Part shown: positions 35,477-44,493 of the stretch, piece after piece
Numbering within the stretch: the first letter of the stretch is position 1
Layout: every line of letters starts with the position of its first letter
Assembly (NCBI GenBank): GCA_902791865.1
Contig: CADAXK010000001.1
Coordinates: 316,205 to 380,204, forward strand
DNA length: 64,000 nt
From: an uncultured Bacteroidia bacterium
GTDB taxonomy: Bacteria > Bacteroidota > Bacteroidia > Bacteroidales > ML635J-15
Reading direction: 5' to 3'
The notes under the pieces: generated by a model
Seen by the model: only the letters and a program-made list of their open reading frames with translations
Databases searched by the model: none
What the model was told of the DNA's origin: nothing
Translations under genes and position numbers: made by a program

Positions 35477-36856
35477 ATGGAAACAAATTTCGCTAAAGAA
35501 GTAAAAATAGGTAACTTACGCATTGGCGGCATACACAGGATTGCTATACAAAGCATGACCAATGTTCCTGTTGGCGACATTCAAGCATCCGTGAAACAAT
35601 GCAAGCAACTTTTCGATGCCGGTGCCGACATTGTTCGACTTTCAGTCCCGCGCATGCCCGACATTGAAAGCCTGCACGAAGTAAAGAAAATCCTCGTTGC
35701 AGATGGCTACACCAAACCGCTTGTCGCCGATGTGCATTTCAGTTCGCAAATTGCCGAAGAATGTGCAAGAATAGTTGAAAAGGTTAGGATAAACCCCGGC
35801 AACTACATCGACAAGCGTGCCAACTTCAAGGAACTGAACCTCAGCGAATCTGAATACAACCTAGAACTAGAAAAAATGCACGACAGGCTGTTGCCTCTTA
35901 TCAAAGTCTGCAACGAGTACGGCACGGCAATCAGAATCGGTTCAAACCACGGCTCTCTGTCCGACAGGATTTTGTCGCGATACGGCAACACCGCTAAAGG
36001 AATGGTCGAGGCCGCCATGGAGTTCATCAGCATTTTCGAAGCCGAAAACTTCCATAACCTTGTCATATCTATGAAGGCAAGCAATGTGAAGGTTATGACC
36101 GAATCGTGTGAACTTCTGAATCAGCGAATGGCAGAAAATGGCAACATTTATCCTCAGCATCTGGGAGTTACTGAAGCTGGGTCGGGCAACGATGCCAGAA
36201 TAAAGTCATGCCTCGGCATTGCATACCTGCTAAACAAGGGAATTGGCGACACAATAAGGGTTTCGCTCACCGAAAATCCTGTAAACGAGATAACTTTCGC
36301 TCAAAAGTTCGTAGCCGAACTCGGTGAAAAAAAGGCATATCCAACAAATCCGCCCTACCCCGAACTGACAGGAAATGCAAGCTATACACCCAAATCGCAT
36401 GATGCAGAAACCGCCATAGCAGAAACTTGCATAGCTCTAAGCAACAACCTCATCGACAAGAAAATAACCGATCTAAACATAAACGGCGAGATTGCAGGAA
36501 TCAACAACAAAGATTTCTCTGCCGACATAATGCAGGCTGCAGGAATATGCATCAGCAAGGCCGAATTTATTTCCTGCCCGGGGTGCGGACGCACCAACTA
36601 CGACCTTGAACGCATTTCGGAAGCCGTGAAACGCGAATTTGCGCACCTCAAAGGACTGAAAATAGCAACAATGGGCTGCGTTGTGAACGGTCCTGGCGAG
36701 ATGGCTGATGCCGACTATGGCTGCGTTGGCAGCACAAAAGACCACGTCATAATATACAAGGGACAAATGCCCATTATTCGCGATGTTCCGCAGGACAACG
36801 CCGTAGAAATGCTAAAGAAAGTTATTGCCGACAACGGCGACTGGAAAGAAAGGTAA
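35477..36856 (+). CDS. ispG: 4-hydroxy-3-methylbut-2-enyl diphosphate synthase IspG, short-insert form
   Basis: IspG is the [4Fe-4S] enzyme of the MEP isoprenoid pathway that reduces MEcPP to HMBPP. Cluster ligands are Cys367 and Cys370 (SCPGCGRTN) and Cys401, followed by the Glu of MGCVVNGPGE. The TIM-barrel part (IRIGSNHGSLSDRIL, HLGVTEAGSG) resembles the plant/Chlamydia-type sequence. That type normally carries an extra ~250-residue A* domain between barrel and cluster domain. Here only about 75-90 residues lie there (AYPTNPPYPELTG to ISKAEFIS), giving 459 residues against ~600 or more in many Bacteroidota. The function should still be the standard reaction. Confidence 0.93.
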   Translation: METNFAKEVKIGNLRIGGIHRIAIQSMTNVPVGDIQASVKQCKQLFDAGADIVRLSVPRMPDIESLHEVKKILVADGYTKPLVADVHFSSQIAEECARIVEKVRINPGNYIDKRANFKELNLSESEYNLELEKMHDRLLPLIKVCNEYGTAIRIGSNHGSLSDRILSRYGNTAKGMVEAAMEFISIFEAENFHNLVISMKASNVKVMTESCELLNQRMAENGNIYPQHLGVTEAGSGNDARIKSCLGIAYLLNKGIGDTIRVSLTENPVNEITFAQKFVAELGEKKAYPTNPPYPELTGNASYTPKSHDAETAIAETCIALSNNLIDKKITDLNINGEIAGINNKDFSADIMQAAGICISKAEFISCPGCGRTNYDLERISEAVKREFAHLKGLKIATMGCVVNGPGEMADADYGCVGSTKDHVIIYKGQMPIIRDVPQDNAVEMLKKVIADNGDWKER

Positions 36857-37032
36857 AATCGGAAAACAATTACCAATCGTTTTCGACAAGCCCCCATTCT
36901 GCCACATTATTTTCAATATATTCGGTTGTGTGGTTCATTTCGACAGAATCGCGAATGATATAATACTATATTTATCCTTAAATTTTTCTTCAGACATAAC
37001 TAAGTGTCAACAACATATATATATTAAGATGT

Positions 37033-38169
37033 TTATTGTCGAGTATTCGCACCTTGGCATACGGGACGGACAGATAATCCTAGCCAGCGTTGTTTCTGGT
37101 ACATATCTGGTTTATATTCAATGTCTAAACATCGTGATGTATTTTCAGACAAATATTCATTGTCTAACTGTTCAATTGTTGACGTGGAACTAGACCAGTA
37201 GTTGCCATATTTGCCCATATCTAAATAATTTCCGTTCCATCTGCCTGCAAACGGCAAAAAAACGCTATTGCCGTTGGAACGGCTGGTGAATAACATACCT
37301 ACCCTTCCGTTATAGTCAATCCTATTACAAACGCATTCGCTTATCAGTTCCTTAAAATCATCAAATGTCGGCATTAGCCAGTTTCCGCCCCAATTTACGG
37401 CAGCGGCATCGTTGCTCAATGGCAAGCGGACTGGAGATTGCTGATATGCATAGTTTTCTTGCGTGTATGCTGTCTTTGGTTCGGTTTCGCCCCACGCAAA
37501 ATATTCGCCATATTCTTCCGCATTAGAAGCACCAATGTTACAGGTTGCCCACTTGGTGCCGCTCGGCAGACACAAATCGACATAGTTGTGTCCATCAATA
37601 CTGCCGTTGCCTTCCGCCGAAAACCATCTTGCGTGCAAGGTAATATCTTTGTCCAAATTATGAATCTTGTCGCCATCAGAATACAAGTCCCCTTCATCGG
37701 AATACCAGCCAAAGAAGTTGTATCCTTCCCGTGAAAAAGTGCAGGCACTTAGCGGTTGCATTTCACATTCATAAAAAGTCTGCGGTTGCATTTCTCCATT
37801 TCCTCCGTTGGCATCAAAGGTAACCGTGTATTTCAGTTCTTCCCATTGTGCATACAAGGTCATTGAGGATGTAATTCTTATTTCTTGATTATCAGCATAA
37901 GAGACTCCTGTACCATCGGGTATCGTATTCCATCCCGAAAATCTATAGCAACCTTCGTGTCCAAATTCGTTAAAGTCCAAATGCCATTTTACACCCTCCC
38001 TGAATTTCTGTGGACGCATTTCTCCAACTCCACCATTTGCATCAAATTCCACATATATTATATGCTTCCAACAGCCTTCAAAGGTCAACAATCCCACAAC
38101 TGAACAACATATTACAAGAAAAGCAAATAAGTATCTCCTTGTCAATGTATTATATACTATCCCTTTCAT
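37033..38169 (-). CDS. InlB-repeat/FISUMP-domain surface lipoprotein (copy A)
   Basis: The 378-residue protein has an N-terminal hydrophobic signal (FAFLVICCSVVGLLTFEGC) ending at a Cys that may be lipidated, although the lipobox is imperfect. Two InlB B-type repeats follow (VEFDANGGVGEMRPQ and VTFDANGGNGEMQPQ, each closing with W..PDGTGVSY or FFGWYSDEG and LHARW). A C-terminal FISUMP-like domain has YVDLCLPSGTKWATCNIGA, FAWGETEPK, NWGGNWLMPTFDDFKEL and LGLSVRPVC. Such proteins are abundant, variable surface lipoproteins of Bacteroidales with no known activity. It is a tandem paralog of the gene just upstream, 36 bases away. Confidence 0.75.
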   Translation of the reverse strand: MKGIVYNTLTRRYLFAFLVICCSVVGLLTFEGCWKHIIYVEFDANGGVGEMRPQKFREGVKWHLDFNEFGHEGCYRFSGWNTIPDGTGVSYADNQEIRITSSMTLYAQWEELKYTVTFDANGGNGEMQPQTFYECEMQPLSACTFSREGYNFFGWYSDEGDLYSDGDKIHNLDKDITLHARWFSAEGNGSIDGHNYVDLCLPSGTKWATCNIGASNAEEYGEYFAWGETEPKTAYTQENYAYQQSPVRLPLSNDAAAVNWGGNWLMPTFDDFKELISECVCNRIDYNGRVGMLFTSRSNGNSVFLPFAGRWNGNYLDMGKYGNYWSSSTSTIEQLDNEYLSENTSRCLDIEYKPDMYQKQRWLGLSVRPVCQGANTRQ

Positions 38170-38205
38170 ATTAAACGATTTATGTTGTTTGATATTTTCT
38201 ATTTA

Positions 38206-39315
38206 TTATCTAGAACGAACAGGTCGCACTGGCATTCCAAATGAACGAGAATCCTTAATAACCGAAGCGCTCCTGTCTTCAAAATAAAAGCATTTCGCCT
38301 TATTATCACTTACGTGTTCTTCATCCTCCATAGCAATAGTACTTGTCCAATACTCGCCATTTTCTCCAGCTTTGTTCAAACAAGACGCATACCATCCCGC
38401 CATAGGCAGAAAAAGGACATTGCCATTGGATTTGCCAGTAAACATATATCCTTGCACACGTGAATTATACTCGCCATTTTCCATATACCAAACCCTGTTG
38501 ATAATACACGCCTCACTTGTCAGTTCCTTGAAATCGTCAGAAGTCGGCATTCTCCATCCGCCGCCCCAATTGGCAACCGCAGCATCATTTTCTGCTGGCA
38601 AGATGACTGGATTGTCGTGGTACAAATAACTGTCGTACGAATATGTCGTCTTAGGAACGGTTTCGCCCCACGCAAAATAGTCGCCATAATCCTTGACAGA
38701 AGAAGCTCCAATATTGCGTGTTGCCCAAAGCGTACCACTTGGAAGTCCCAGGTCGACATAATACTGTCCATCTGCAGAACCGTTGCCTTGCTTTGAGAAC
38801 CATCTTGCGTGCAAAGTAACATCCTTTGAGACTTTGAACCTACCTTCATCCGAAACTATTTCGCTCCAGTCGGTGTACCATCCATAAAATATGTAACCTT
38901 CGCGGGTAAAAGTATTAGGGTTAAGATTCTGCTCCTCATAATATTCAAAAGCTTGAGGCTGCATTTCTCCCTCGCCACCATTAGCATCAAAAGTAACGTA
39001 ATATTTTCTTACAGACCACTGTGCATACAGCGTAATGGTTGAGGTAATTGCAATCTCCTGCCCATCGGAATATGATATGCCGCTGCCGTCTGGTATAGTA
39101 TTCCAACAAACGAAATCGCAACCTTCCTTGCGGAATTCGTTTAATTTCAACGCTTCCTTTACACCTCTCTTAAATTTCTGACTTTTCATAATGCCACCTC
39201 CGCCACCATTGGGGTCGAATTCGACATGTATGCCAAGAGGTTTCTCACATCCGCAGACTGCCAGCAGGCTTGCGACAATACATAATATCAATAATGAAGA
39301 AAAACTACTTTTCAT
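38206..39315 (-). CDS. InlB-repeat/FISUMP-domain surface lipoprotein (copy B)
   Basis: The ATG at 39315 gives a proper lipoprotein signal (MKSSFSSLLILCIVASLLAV-CGC), so the ATG nine codons earlier is not used. The 369-residue product repeats the layout of copy A: two InlB B-repeats (VEFDPNGGGGGIMKSQ, VTFDANGGEGEMQPQ) and a FISUMP-like domain (YVDLGLPSGTLWATRNIGA, FAWGETVPK, NWGGGWRMPTSDDFKEL, GMPVRPVRSR). The two genes are clearly tandem duplicates and are probably co-transcribed. Confidence 0.77.
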   Translation of the reverse strand: MKSSFSSLLILCIVASLLAVCGCEKPLGIHVEFDPNGGGGGIMKSQKFKRGVKEALKLNEFRKEGCDFVCWNTIPDGSGISYSDGQEIAITSTITLYAQWSVRKYYVTFDANGGEGEMQPQAFEYYEEQNLNPNTFTREGYIFYGWYTDWSEIVSDEGRFKVSKDVTLHARWFSKQGNGSADGQYYVDLGLPSGTLWATRNIGASSVKDYGDYFAWGETVPKTTYSYDSYLYHDNPVILPAENDAAVANWGGGWRMPTSDDFKELTSEACIINRVWYMENGEYNSRVQGYMFTGKSNGNVLFLPMAGWYASCLNKAGENGEYWTSTIAMEDEEHVSDNKAKCFYFEDRSASVIKDSRSFGMPVRPVRSR

Positions 39316-39514
39316 AAAAAATGGGACTTCTATTTTTAACAAATTTATGCCGTTTCTCCAGTTCCTGCGAAGTCCGTCAAACAGAATCTAAAGATAACGA
39401 CACTGCAAATCTATATATTTTTCTATTAAAATCCTTCTATTTTCTTTGTTTTTTTGAATATATTTTTTTGAGGGGGAGGTGATAATCAATAAGTTACACA
39501 ACAAAAAGAATAAC

Positions 39515-39546
39515 AAGTTTGGTCGTGTCTCGTTGCGACCAAACTT
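39515..39546 (-). terminator. Terminator downstream of the 39567-39968 gene
   Basis: AAGTTTGGTCG pairs with CGACCAAACTT around a ten-base loop. A T-rich stretch follows on the minus strand. Confidence 0.7.
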
Positions 39547-39566
39547 ACCATTCTTTTGCAGTCATA

Positions 39567-39968
39567 CTAGAATTTCGGGCATTCCCATTTCAAATCCTCA
39601 ACGCAGGGGTCGCATTCCAAATTAATGGCACGACCAATGCAAAGGGCGCTCTTCCCTTTTTTTATGTGCGAATAAGCAAGGTCTATAGTTTCCGAAACCT
39701 TGTTGCCGTTGGCATCAACGCCATTTACTACCACTTCGTAGAAATCCATGTAATTTGTATAGCGGTACGAAACCGAATTAATCTTCACATATTGCTTGGC
39801 ATCATAACCGTCGGCACAGCAACCGCAATACAAGAGGACATATTTCTGCTTCTTGAGAAGTTTCACTGCATTTTGTGCATCCTGTTCCGAAACGAACTCC
39901 AACTGGTCGGCCATTGCTGTCATTGAAAGGCAAAGCACCGCGATAAGCATAAACACTAATTTTCTCAT
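39567..39968 (-). CDS. Small secreted Cys-rich protein, unknown
   Basis: This 133-residue protein has a signal peptide (MRKLVFMLIAVLCLSMTAMA) and a mature domain with Cys clusters YCGCCADGYDAKQY, ALCIGRAINLECDPC and KWECPKF, likely disulfide-bonded in the periplasm. I do not recognise the family. The start at 39968 is chosen because the longer in-frame ORF reads through an intergenic AAATC repeat tract, and a -7 element (TACTTTTG, 39994-40001) lies inside that extension. It has its own terminator, so it is a single-gene unit. Confidence 0.65.
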   Translation of the reverse strand: MRKLVFMLIAVLCLSMTAMADQLEFVSEQDAQNAVKLLKKQKYVLLYCGCCADGYDAKQYVKINSVSYRYTNYMDFYEVVVNGVDANGNKVSETIDLAYSHIKKGKSALCIGRAINLECDPCVEDLKWECPKF

Positions 39969-40019
39969 ATCATTATCATTATTAATAATGGTGCAAAAGT
40001 AGTCATAATATTGATGCAC

Positions 40020-40090
40020 TGAAAATAAAAATCGTAAATCCAAAATCGCAAATCCCAAATCCCAAATCCGAAATCGTAAATCGTAAATCA
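40020..40090. repeat. AAATC(G/C)(T/C)AAATC repeat tract
   Basis: About nine AAATCGTAAATC/AAATCCCAAATC-type units lie side by side between two divergent genes. Read as protein they give a spurious DLRFRIWDLGF pattern. The same word occurs after polA and before thiH. Confidence 0.75.
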
Positions 40091-40098
40091 ATTTGAAT

Positions 40099-40106
40099 TA
40101 TCTTTG
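40099..40106 (+). promoter_or_regulatory. -7 promoter element upstream of the DUF486 gene
   Basis: TATCTTTG lies 20 bases before the ATG at 40127, immediately after the repeat tract, and is followed by CACG as in many Bacteroidota promoters. Confidence 0.5.
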
Positions 40107-40126
40107 CACGATTTTTCATTTTAACG

Positions 40127-40612
40127 ATGACACAAAGGAAACGAAATATGACAACAGCCGGAATATTTACGATATTACTATTGCTAGTATCCAACATATT
40201 TATGACATTCGCGTGGTACGGCAACCTTAAACTGCAGCAGATGGACATTTCCACCTCGTGGCCGCTGATACTGATAATATTATGTTCGTGGGGACTAGCC
40301 TTTTTCGAATACTGCGCAATGATTCCCGCCAACCGCCTAGGTTCGCAGATTAACGGTGGGCCATTCTCGCTTATGCAGCTAAAAATCATACAGGAAGCCA
40401 TTTCGCTAACGGTTTTCACAGCCATTGTCGCATTAGTTTTCAAGGGAGAACCGATAAAATGGAACCATTTGGTGGCATTCGGCTTTATAATATTAGCGGT
40501 ATTCTTCGCTTTTCTCAACACTGGCGACAAAAACAAACCGGCAAAGAACGGCGCCGAAATAACCGCGACGACCGAAAATCCACATTCGTCCGACAGCGAA
40601 ACCAAACTTTGA
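40127..40612 (+). CDS. DUF486/DMT-superfamily membrane protein
   Basis: The 161-residue protein has four hydrophobic segments and the DUF486 pattern: FMTFAWYGNLK, WGLAFFEYCAMIPANRLG, FSLMQLKIIQEAISL and NHLVAFGFIILAVFFAF. The family belongs to the drug/metabolite transporter fold, and its function is unknown. A polar, Ser/Thr-rich tail of ~30 residues follows the last helix. An internal ATG at 40148 could also be the start. Confidence 0.8.
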   Translation: MTQRKRNMTTAGIFTILLLLVSNIFMTFAWYGNLKLQQMDISTSWPLILIILCSWGLAFFEYCAMIPANRLGSQINGGPFSLMQLKIIQEAISLTVFTAIVALVFKGEPIKWNHLVAFGFIILAVFFAFLNTGDKNKPAKNGAEITATTENPHSSDSETKL

Positions 40613-40768
40613 ACAGGCAAAAAGCCATTCACAGCCCGAAAAACATCGGTGCTGATTATTAGCGACATACAAAAAAGTTATGAACAACTTGGAAAATCTG
40701 TCCGCCAAAACAGCGGCTGTTTCACCAATAAATATTATTTTTGACATTTGAATAATTAACGAATTAAA

Positions 40769-41545
40769 ATGGGTAAGATAATAACATTAGCCAACCAGAA
40801 AGGTGGCGTAGGGAAAACGACCACCGCAATAAACCTTGCAGCAAGCCTTGCCGCATTGGAATACAAGGTACTGCTCGTCGATGCCGACCCGCAGGCAAAC
40901 GCAACATCGGGTACGGGATTCGATGTAAACAACATTCGCACGGGACTTTACGACTGCCTCGTAAAGGACGAAGACCCTGAAAAGGTAATACTTACATCCG
41001 AAGAACTCGATGGTCTGTCGGTGCTTCCAACCAACATCGACCTTGTTGGTGCGGAAATCGAAATGCTCGAAATGCCCAATCGTGAATACATACTAAAAAA
41101 TGTACTCGAAAAGGTACGCGACAAGTATGATTTCATACTCATCGACTGCTCGCCTTCGCTCGGAATAATAGTCATAAATGCACTAACCGCTTCCGACTCG
41201 GTGCTGATTCCCGTGCAATGCGAATACTTTGCTCTTGAAGGTCTCGGCAAACTCCTCAACAGCGTAAGGCTCGTGCAGGCCAACCTCAATCCCGACCTCG
41301 ACATCGAAGGATTTGTTATGACAATGTACGACAAGCGCGTTAAGATTTCGGAACAGGTACTCGACGAAGTAAGACATCATTTCGACGATATGGTTTTCAA
41401 CACTATAATTCACAGAAACGTAAAACTCAGCGAAGCTCCAAGCTACGGACAATCGATTGTAGAATACGATGTTAGCTCAACTGGCGCAATCAACTACATG
41501 AACCTTGCCAAGGAACTTCTGCAACGAAATAATATGACCAAGTAA
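40769..41545 (+). CDS. parA: Chromosome partitioning ATPase ParA/Soj
   Basis: The 258-residue ATPase has the deviant Walker A KGGVGKTT (residues 11-18), with signature Lys11. It also has DADPQANAT, the Walker B-like FILIDCSPSLG, and YFALEGLGKLL. ParA dimers bind nucleoid DNA and move ParB-parS complexes. parB starts one base after the stop. A TATTTTTG box at 40736-40743 is a possible -7 element. I found no convincing parS site in the window. Confidence 0.95.
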   Translation: MGKIITLANQKGGVGKTTTAINLAASLAALEYKVLLVDADPQANATSGTGFDVNNIRTGLYDCLVKDEDPEKVILTSEELDGLSVLPTNIDLVGAEIEMLEMPNREYILKNVLEKVRDKYDFILIDCSPSLGIIVINALTASDSVLIPVQCEYFALEGLGKLLNSVRLVQANLNPDLDIEGFVMTMYDKRVKISEQVLDEVRHHFDDMVFNTIIHRNVKLSEAPSYGQSIVEYDVSSTGAINYMNLAKELLQRNNMTK

Positions 41546-41546
41546 A

Positions 41547-42449
41547 ATGACAGACAAGAAAAACGATACCAAAAAGAAAAAAAGTGGTCTCGGTCGCGGA
41601 CTAGGCTCACTGATAGATGCAGATGCAACATCAATAAGAAATCGTGCTACACAGCAAAACGACATTCCAATCGACTCTATCGAAGTCAATCCTTTCCAGC
41701 CACGAAAGGATTTTGACGAAACTGCCCTGCAGGAATTGGCAGATTCGATAAAGGAACTCGGTGTAATCCAAGCTATTTCCGTAAAGGATATGGGCAACGG
41801 AAAATACCAGCTCATTTCTGGAGAACGCCGTCTGCGTGCATCCAAGATGGCTGGACTGAAAAAAATTCCAGCATACATCAGAACCGATGTCACCGACCAG
41901 TCGATGCTTGAAATGGCCCTCGTAGAGAACATCCAGCGAGAAGACCTCAACGCAATCGAAGTTGCACTAACATACCAGCAACTTATCGACGAGTGCAAGA
42001 TGACTCAGGAACAGCTAAGTACACGTGTTGGAAAATCGCGTTCGGCGATAGCCAACTTCCTGCGTCTGCTCAACCTGCCTCCCAAAATCCAGACTGGCAT
42101 CCGCGACGAGAAAATCTCGATGGGACACGCACGCGCACTTCTTGGAGCAAAGGACGAGGAAACAATGCTCATGATTTACGACCAGATTCTGAAATACGAC
42201 TTCTCTGTTCGCAAGGTCGAGGAAATCATAAAGGAATACACTGGCGGAAAAGCAGAAAAGAAGGAAAAGAAAAAAGTGCTCGCCACCAACGAGGACTACG
42301 CTCTGCTGCAGAAAAGTCTATCGAGCCGCTTCGCTACCGATGTAGAACTCAAGCGCAACACGAAAGGCAAAGGCAAGATTGTGATCCCATTCAAGAACGA
42401 CAGCGATTTTGAACGCATAATTGCAATTCTCGACAAGTTGAACTCATAG
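41547..42449 (+). CDS. parB: Chromosome partitioning protein ParB
   Basis: The 300-residue protein opens with the basic stretch GLGRGLGSLID. A ParB/sulfiredoxin-fold CTPase domain follows (IEVNPFQPRKDF, LISGERRLRASK, ENIQREDLNAIE), then an HTH (TQEQLSTRVGKSRSAIANFL) and a short C-terminal dimerisation region. It binds parS and stimulates ParA. It is co-transcribed with parA upstream and the DUF5683 gene downstream. Confidence 0.95.
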   Translation: MTDKKNDTKKKKSGLGRGLGSLIDADATSIRNRATQQNDIPIDSIEVNPFQPRKDFDETALQELADSIKELGVIQAISVKDMGNGKYQLISGERRLRASKMAGLKKIPAYIRTDVTDQSMLEMALVENIQREDLNAIEVALTYQQLIDECKMTQEQLSTRVGKSRSAIANFLRLLNLPPKIQTGIRDEKISMGHARALLGAKDEETMLMIYDQILKYDFSVRKVEEIIKEYTGGKAEKKEKKKVLATNEDYALLQKSLSSRFATDVELKRNTKGKGKIVIPFKNDSDFERIIAILDKLNS

Positions 42450-42458
42450 AATACCAAA

Positions 42459-43010
42459 TTGAGCAGTGCCGTAAAAATATTGTTAATTATCGTACTGACT
42501 TTCATGGTTTCTGGTGCAAATGCCCAAATCGACACATTGAGCAGAGAGCAAGTCAAGGCAAAGGAAAAAGTCCACTCCCCAAAAACCGCCACACTGCTTG
42601 CAATAGTTCCAGGTGCTGGTCAGGCATACAACCGCAAATACTGGAAGATGCCAATCGTATATGCAACAATGGGCACCTCTATGTACTTTGCAATTAGTAA
42701 CCAGAAAGAATTCAGCAGGTTCAAAAAAGCATACATGCAACGCGACAATGGGGAACACGATGAATTCTACGGAGTTTTATCAAACGAAGCTATAATTAAC
42801 AATATGGACAGAAACCGCACAATCCGCGACTACCTGATTGCAGGAACTATATTGATATATGCCCTGCAAATAGTCGATGCAACCGTTGATGCTCACCTTT
42901 TCTACTTCGATGTCGGCGACAACCTTTCTGCCAGTTTCTATCCTCGAACATTTAATACTGCCTATACAAGGACTCCAATTCTTGGCGTCGGCTGTTCATT
43001 AAACTTTTAG
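42459..43010 (+). CDS. DUF5683 envelope protein
   Basis: The 183-residue protein has a signal peptide ending SGANA-QID, then KTATLLAIVPGAGQAYNRKYWKMP, quoted here as its core PGAGQAYNRKYWKMP, the DUF5683 signature. Two hydrophobic segments and an aromatic C-terminus (FYPRTFNTAYTRTPILG) follow. The only ATG lies too far inside the signal sequence, so a TTG at 42459 is the best start. The position between parB and a MltD-like gene is a recurring Bacteroidota arrangement, and the function is unknown. The stop is three bases before the next ATG. Confidence 0.72.
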   Translation: MSSAVKILLIIVLTFMVSGANAQIDTLSREQVKAKEKVHSPKTATLLAIVPGAGQAYNRKYWKMPIVYATMGTSMYFAISNQKEFSRFKKAYMQRDNGEHDEFYGVLSNEAIINNMDRNRTIRDYLIAGTILIYALQIVDATVDAHLFYFDVGDNLSASFYPRTFNTAYTRTPILGVGCSLNF

Positions 43011-43013
43011 CCC

Positions 43014-44492
43014 ATGAAAAAGATAACATTGCTTATTATAACATTGACAATCGTTTGCATGGCATGGGCACAGGACAAAGATTCTACCGTCCAGGTCAGA
43101 AACACCTACGACATGGTCGACAGTCTCGAAGTGTTCCTAAAGCAGTGGTATTATTATACTGGTCGCGATACAATCTGTTACTTGGATGACAACGACAAAA
43201 AATATTTCGACACCGACCTGCCCGATTCTATTTTCAAGGAACGCGTTGAGAAAATTGCAACTCCAATAAATGTGGTTTACAATGCCAACGTGCAGAAATA
43301 CCTTGACAAATATGTAAAACGTGGACATCGGTTAGCTCCCAAATTGCTGGGACTTTCGCATCAATATTTCTCGATGTTCGAGGAAAAACTTGATGCCTAC
43401 GGCATTCCATTGGAACTGAAATACCTTGCCGTGATTGAATCGGCACTGAATCCACGCGCAAAGTCACCTGCCGGAGCAGTGGGCTTGTGGCAGTTTATGT
43501 ACAAGACTGGTCTTAACATGGGGCTGGAAATCACATCTTTCGTCGATGAGCGTATGGACCCAGAAAAATCCACAGATGCCGCTTGTAAATACCTTAAAAT
43601 GCTTCACAATACCTACAACGACTGGACTTTGGCGCTTGCTGCCTACAATGCTGGTCCGGGTAGGATAAACGGTGCAATGAAACGTTCGGGCAAATCGACT
43701 TACTGGGAAATTTACCCATATCTGCCCGAAGAAACACGCAACTATGTGCCTGGTTTCATCGCTATGATGTATATGTTCGAGTACCATGACTTGCACAATT
43801 TCAAGCCCGAAAAGATAGACTTCTTCGAAGATGTTGATACCGTAATGGTCAAGAAGCAGCTGCATTTTGCCCAGTTGGATTCGGTATTGGGTATTCCTGT
43901 CGAGGAATCGCGCGAACTCAATCCTCAGTACAAGCTTGACATTGTCCCTGCTATCAACAAGAATTATCCGTTGAAAATGCAACGCAAGTACATCCGCAAA
44001 TTCATGGAGCTTGAAGATTCCATTTATAATTTCCAGGATTCGGTAATGTTTAGCAAGCAGAAAATCACTCAGGCCATTTCCGACAACAAGTATGGAGTCC
44101 CGTCGGGACAGCCGGCAGGAACAAACGCCACTATCTACACCGTAAGGTCGGGCGATGTGCTTGGAAGCATTGCAAAACGCTATGGTGTGACCGTCGCTAA
44201 CATCAAGAGTTGGAACGGACTTTATAGCGACAGGCTGCAGATAGGTCAGAAACTGAAAATATATACTAAGGGTGCGCCAAAAACTTCAACACCGACAACA
44301 ACAAACTCGGCTAGCACCACTCCGCAGAAACTCGACCCCGCATACGAATATTATACTGTGCAGCAAGGAGATACGCCTGCAAAAATCGCAGCCAAGTACA
44401 ACGGAGTTTCTGCTGACGATATAATAAGGTTAAATGGTATAGACCCGTCAAAATTAAGAGTTGGACAAAAACTAAAGATAAGGAAAAAATAA
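43014..44492 (+). CDS. mltD: Lytic transglycosylase MltD-like with two LysM domains
   Basis: This 492-residue periplasmic or outer-membrane murein hydrolase has a signal peptide (MKKITLLIITLTIVCMAWA). The SLT domain (about 125-260) has catalytic Glu142 in VIESALNPRAKSPAGAVGLWQFM, cited here as IESALNPRAKSPAG, and AAYNAGPGRI. Two LysM repeats close the protein (YTVRSGDVLGSIAKRYG and YYTVQQGDTPAKIAAKYN). It cleaves glycan strands to 1,6-anhydro products. ddl starts one base after the stop, putting cell-wall turnover and precursor synthesis in one operon. Confidence 0.92.
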   Translation: MKKITLLIITLTIVCMAWAQDKDSTVQVRNTYDMVDSLEVFLKQWYYYTGRDTICYLDDNDKKYFDTDLPDSIFKERVEKIATPINVVYNANVQKYLDKYVKRGHRLAPKLLGLSHQYFSMFEEKLDAYGIPLELKYLAVIESALNPRAKSPAGAVGLWQFMYKTGLNMGLEITSFVDERMDPEKSTDAACKYLKMLHNTYNDWTLALAAYNAGPGRINGAMKRSGKSTYWEIYPYLPEETRNYVPGFIAMMYMFEYHDLHNFKPEKIDFFEDVDTVMVKKQLHFAQLDSVLGIPVEESRELNPQYKLDIVPAINKNYPLKMQRKYIRKFMELEDSIYNFQDSVMFSKQKITQAISDNKYGVPSGQPAGTNATIYTVRSGDVLGSIAKRYGVTVANIKSWNGLYSDRLQIGQKLKIYTKGAPKTSTPTTTNSASTTPQKLDPAYEYYTVQQGDTPAKIAAKYNGVSADDIIRLNGIDPSKLRVGQKLKIRKK

Positions 44493-44493
44493 A

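Noticed and set aside
37172..37190. GTTGACGTGGAAC resembling half of a parS site
   Set aside because: It lacks the symmetric GTTCCACGTGGAAC, is one base short and lies inside a lipoprotein gene.
39969..40091. N-terminal extension of the small Cys-rich secreted protein
   Set aside because: It is a translation of the AAATC repeat tract, and a -7 promoter box lies within it.
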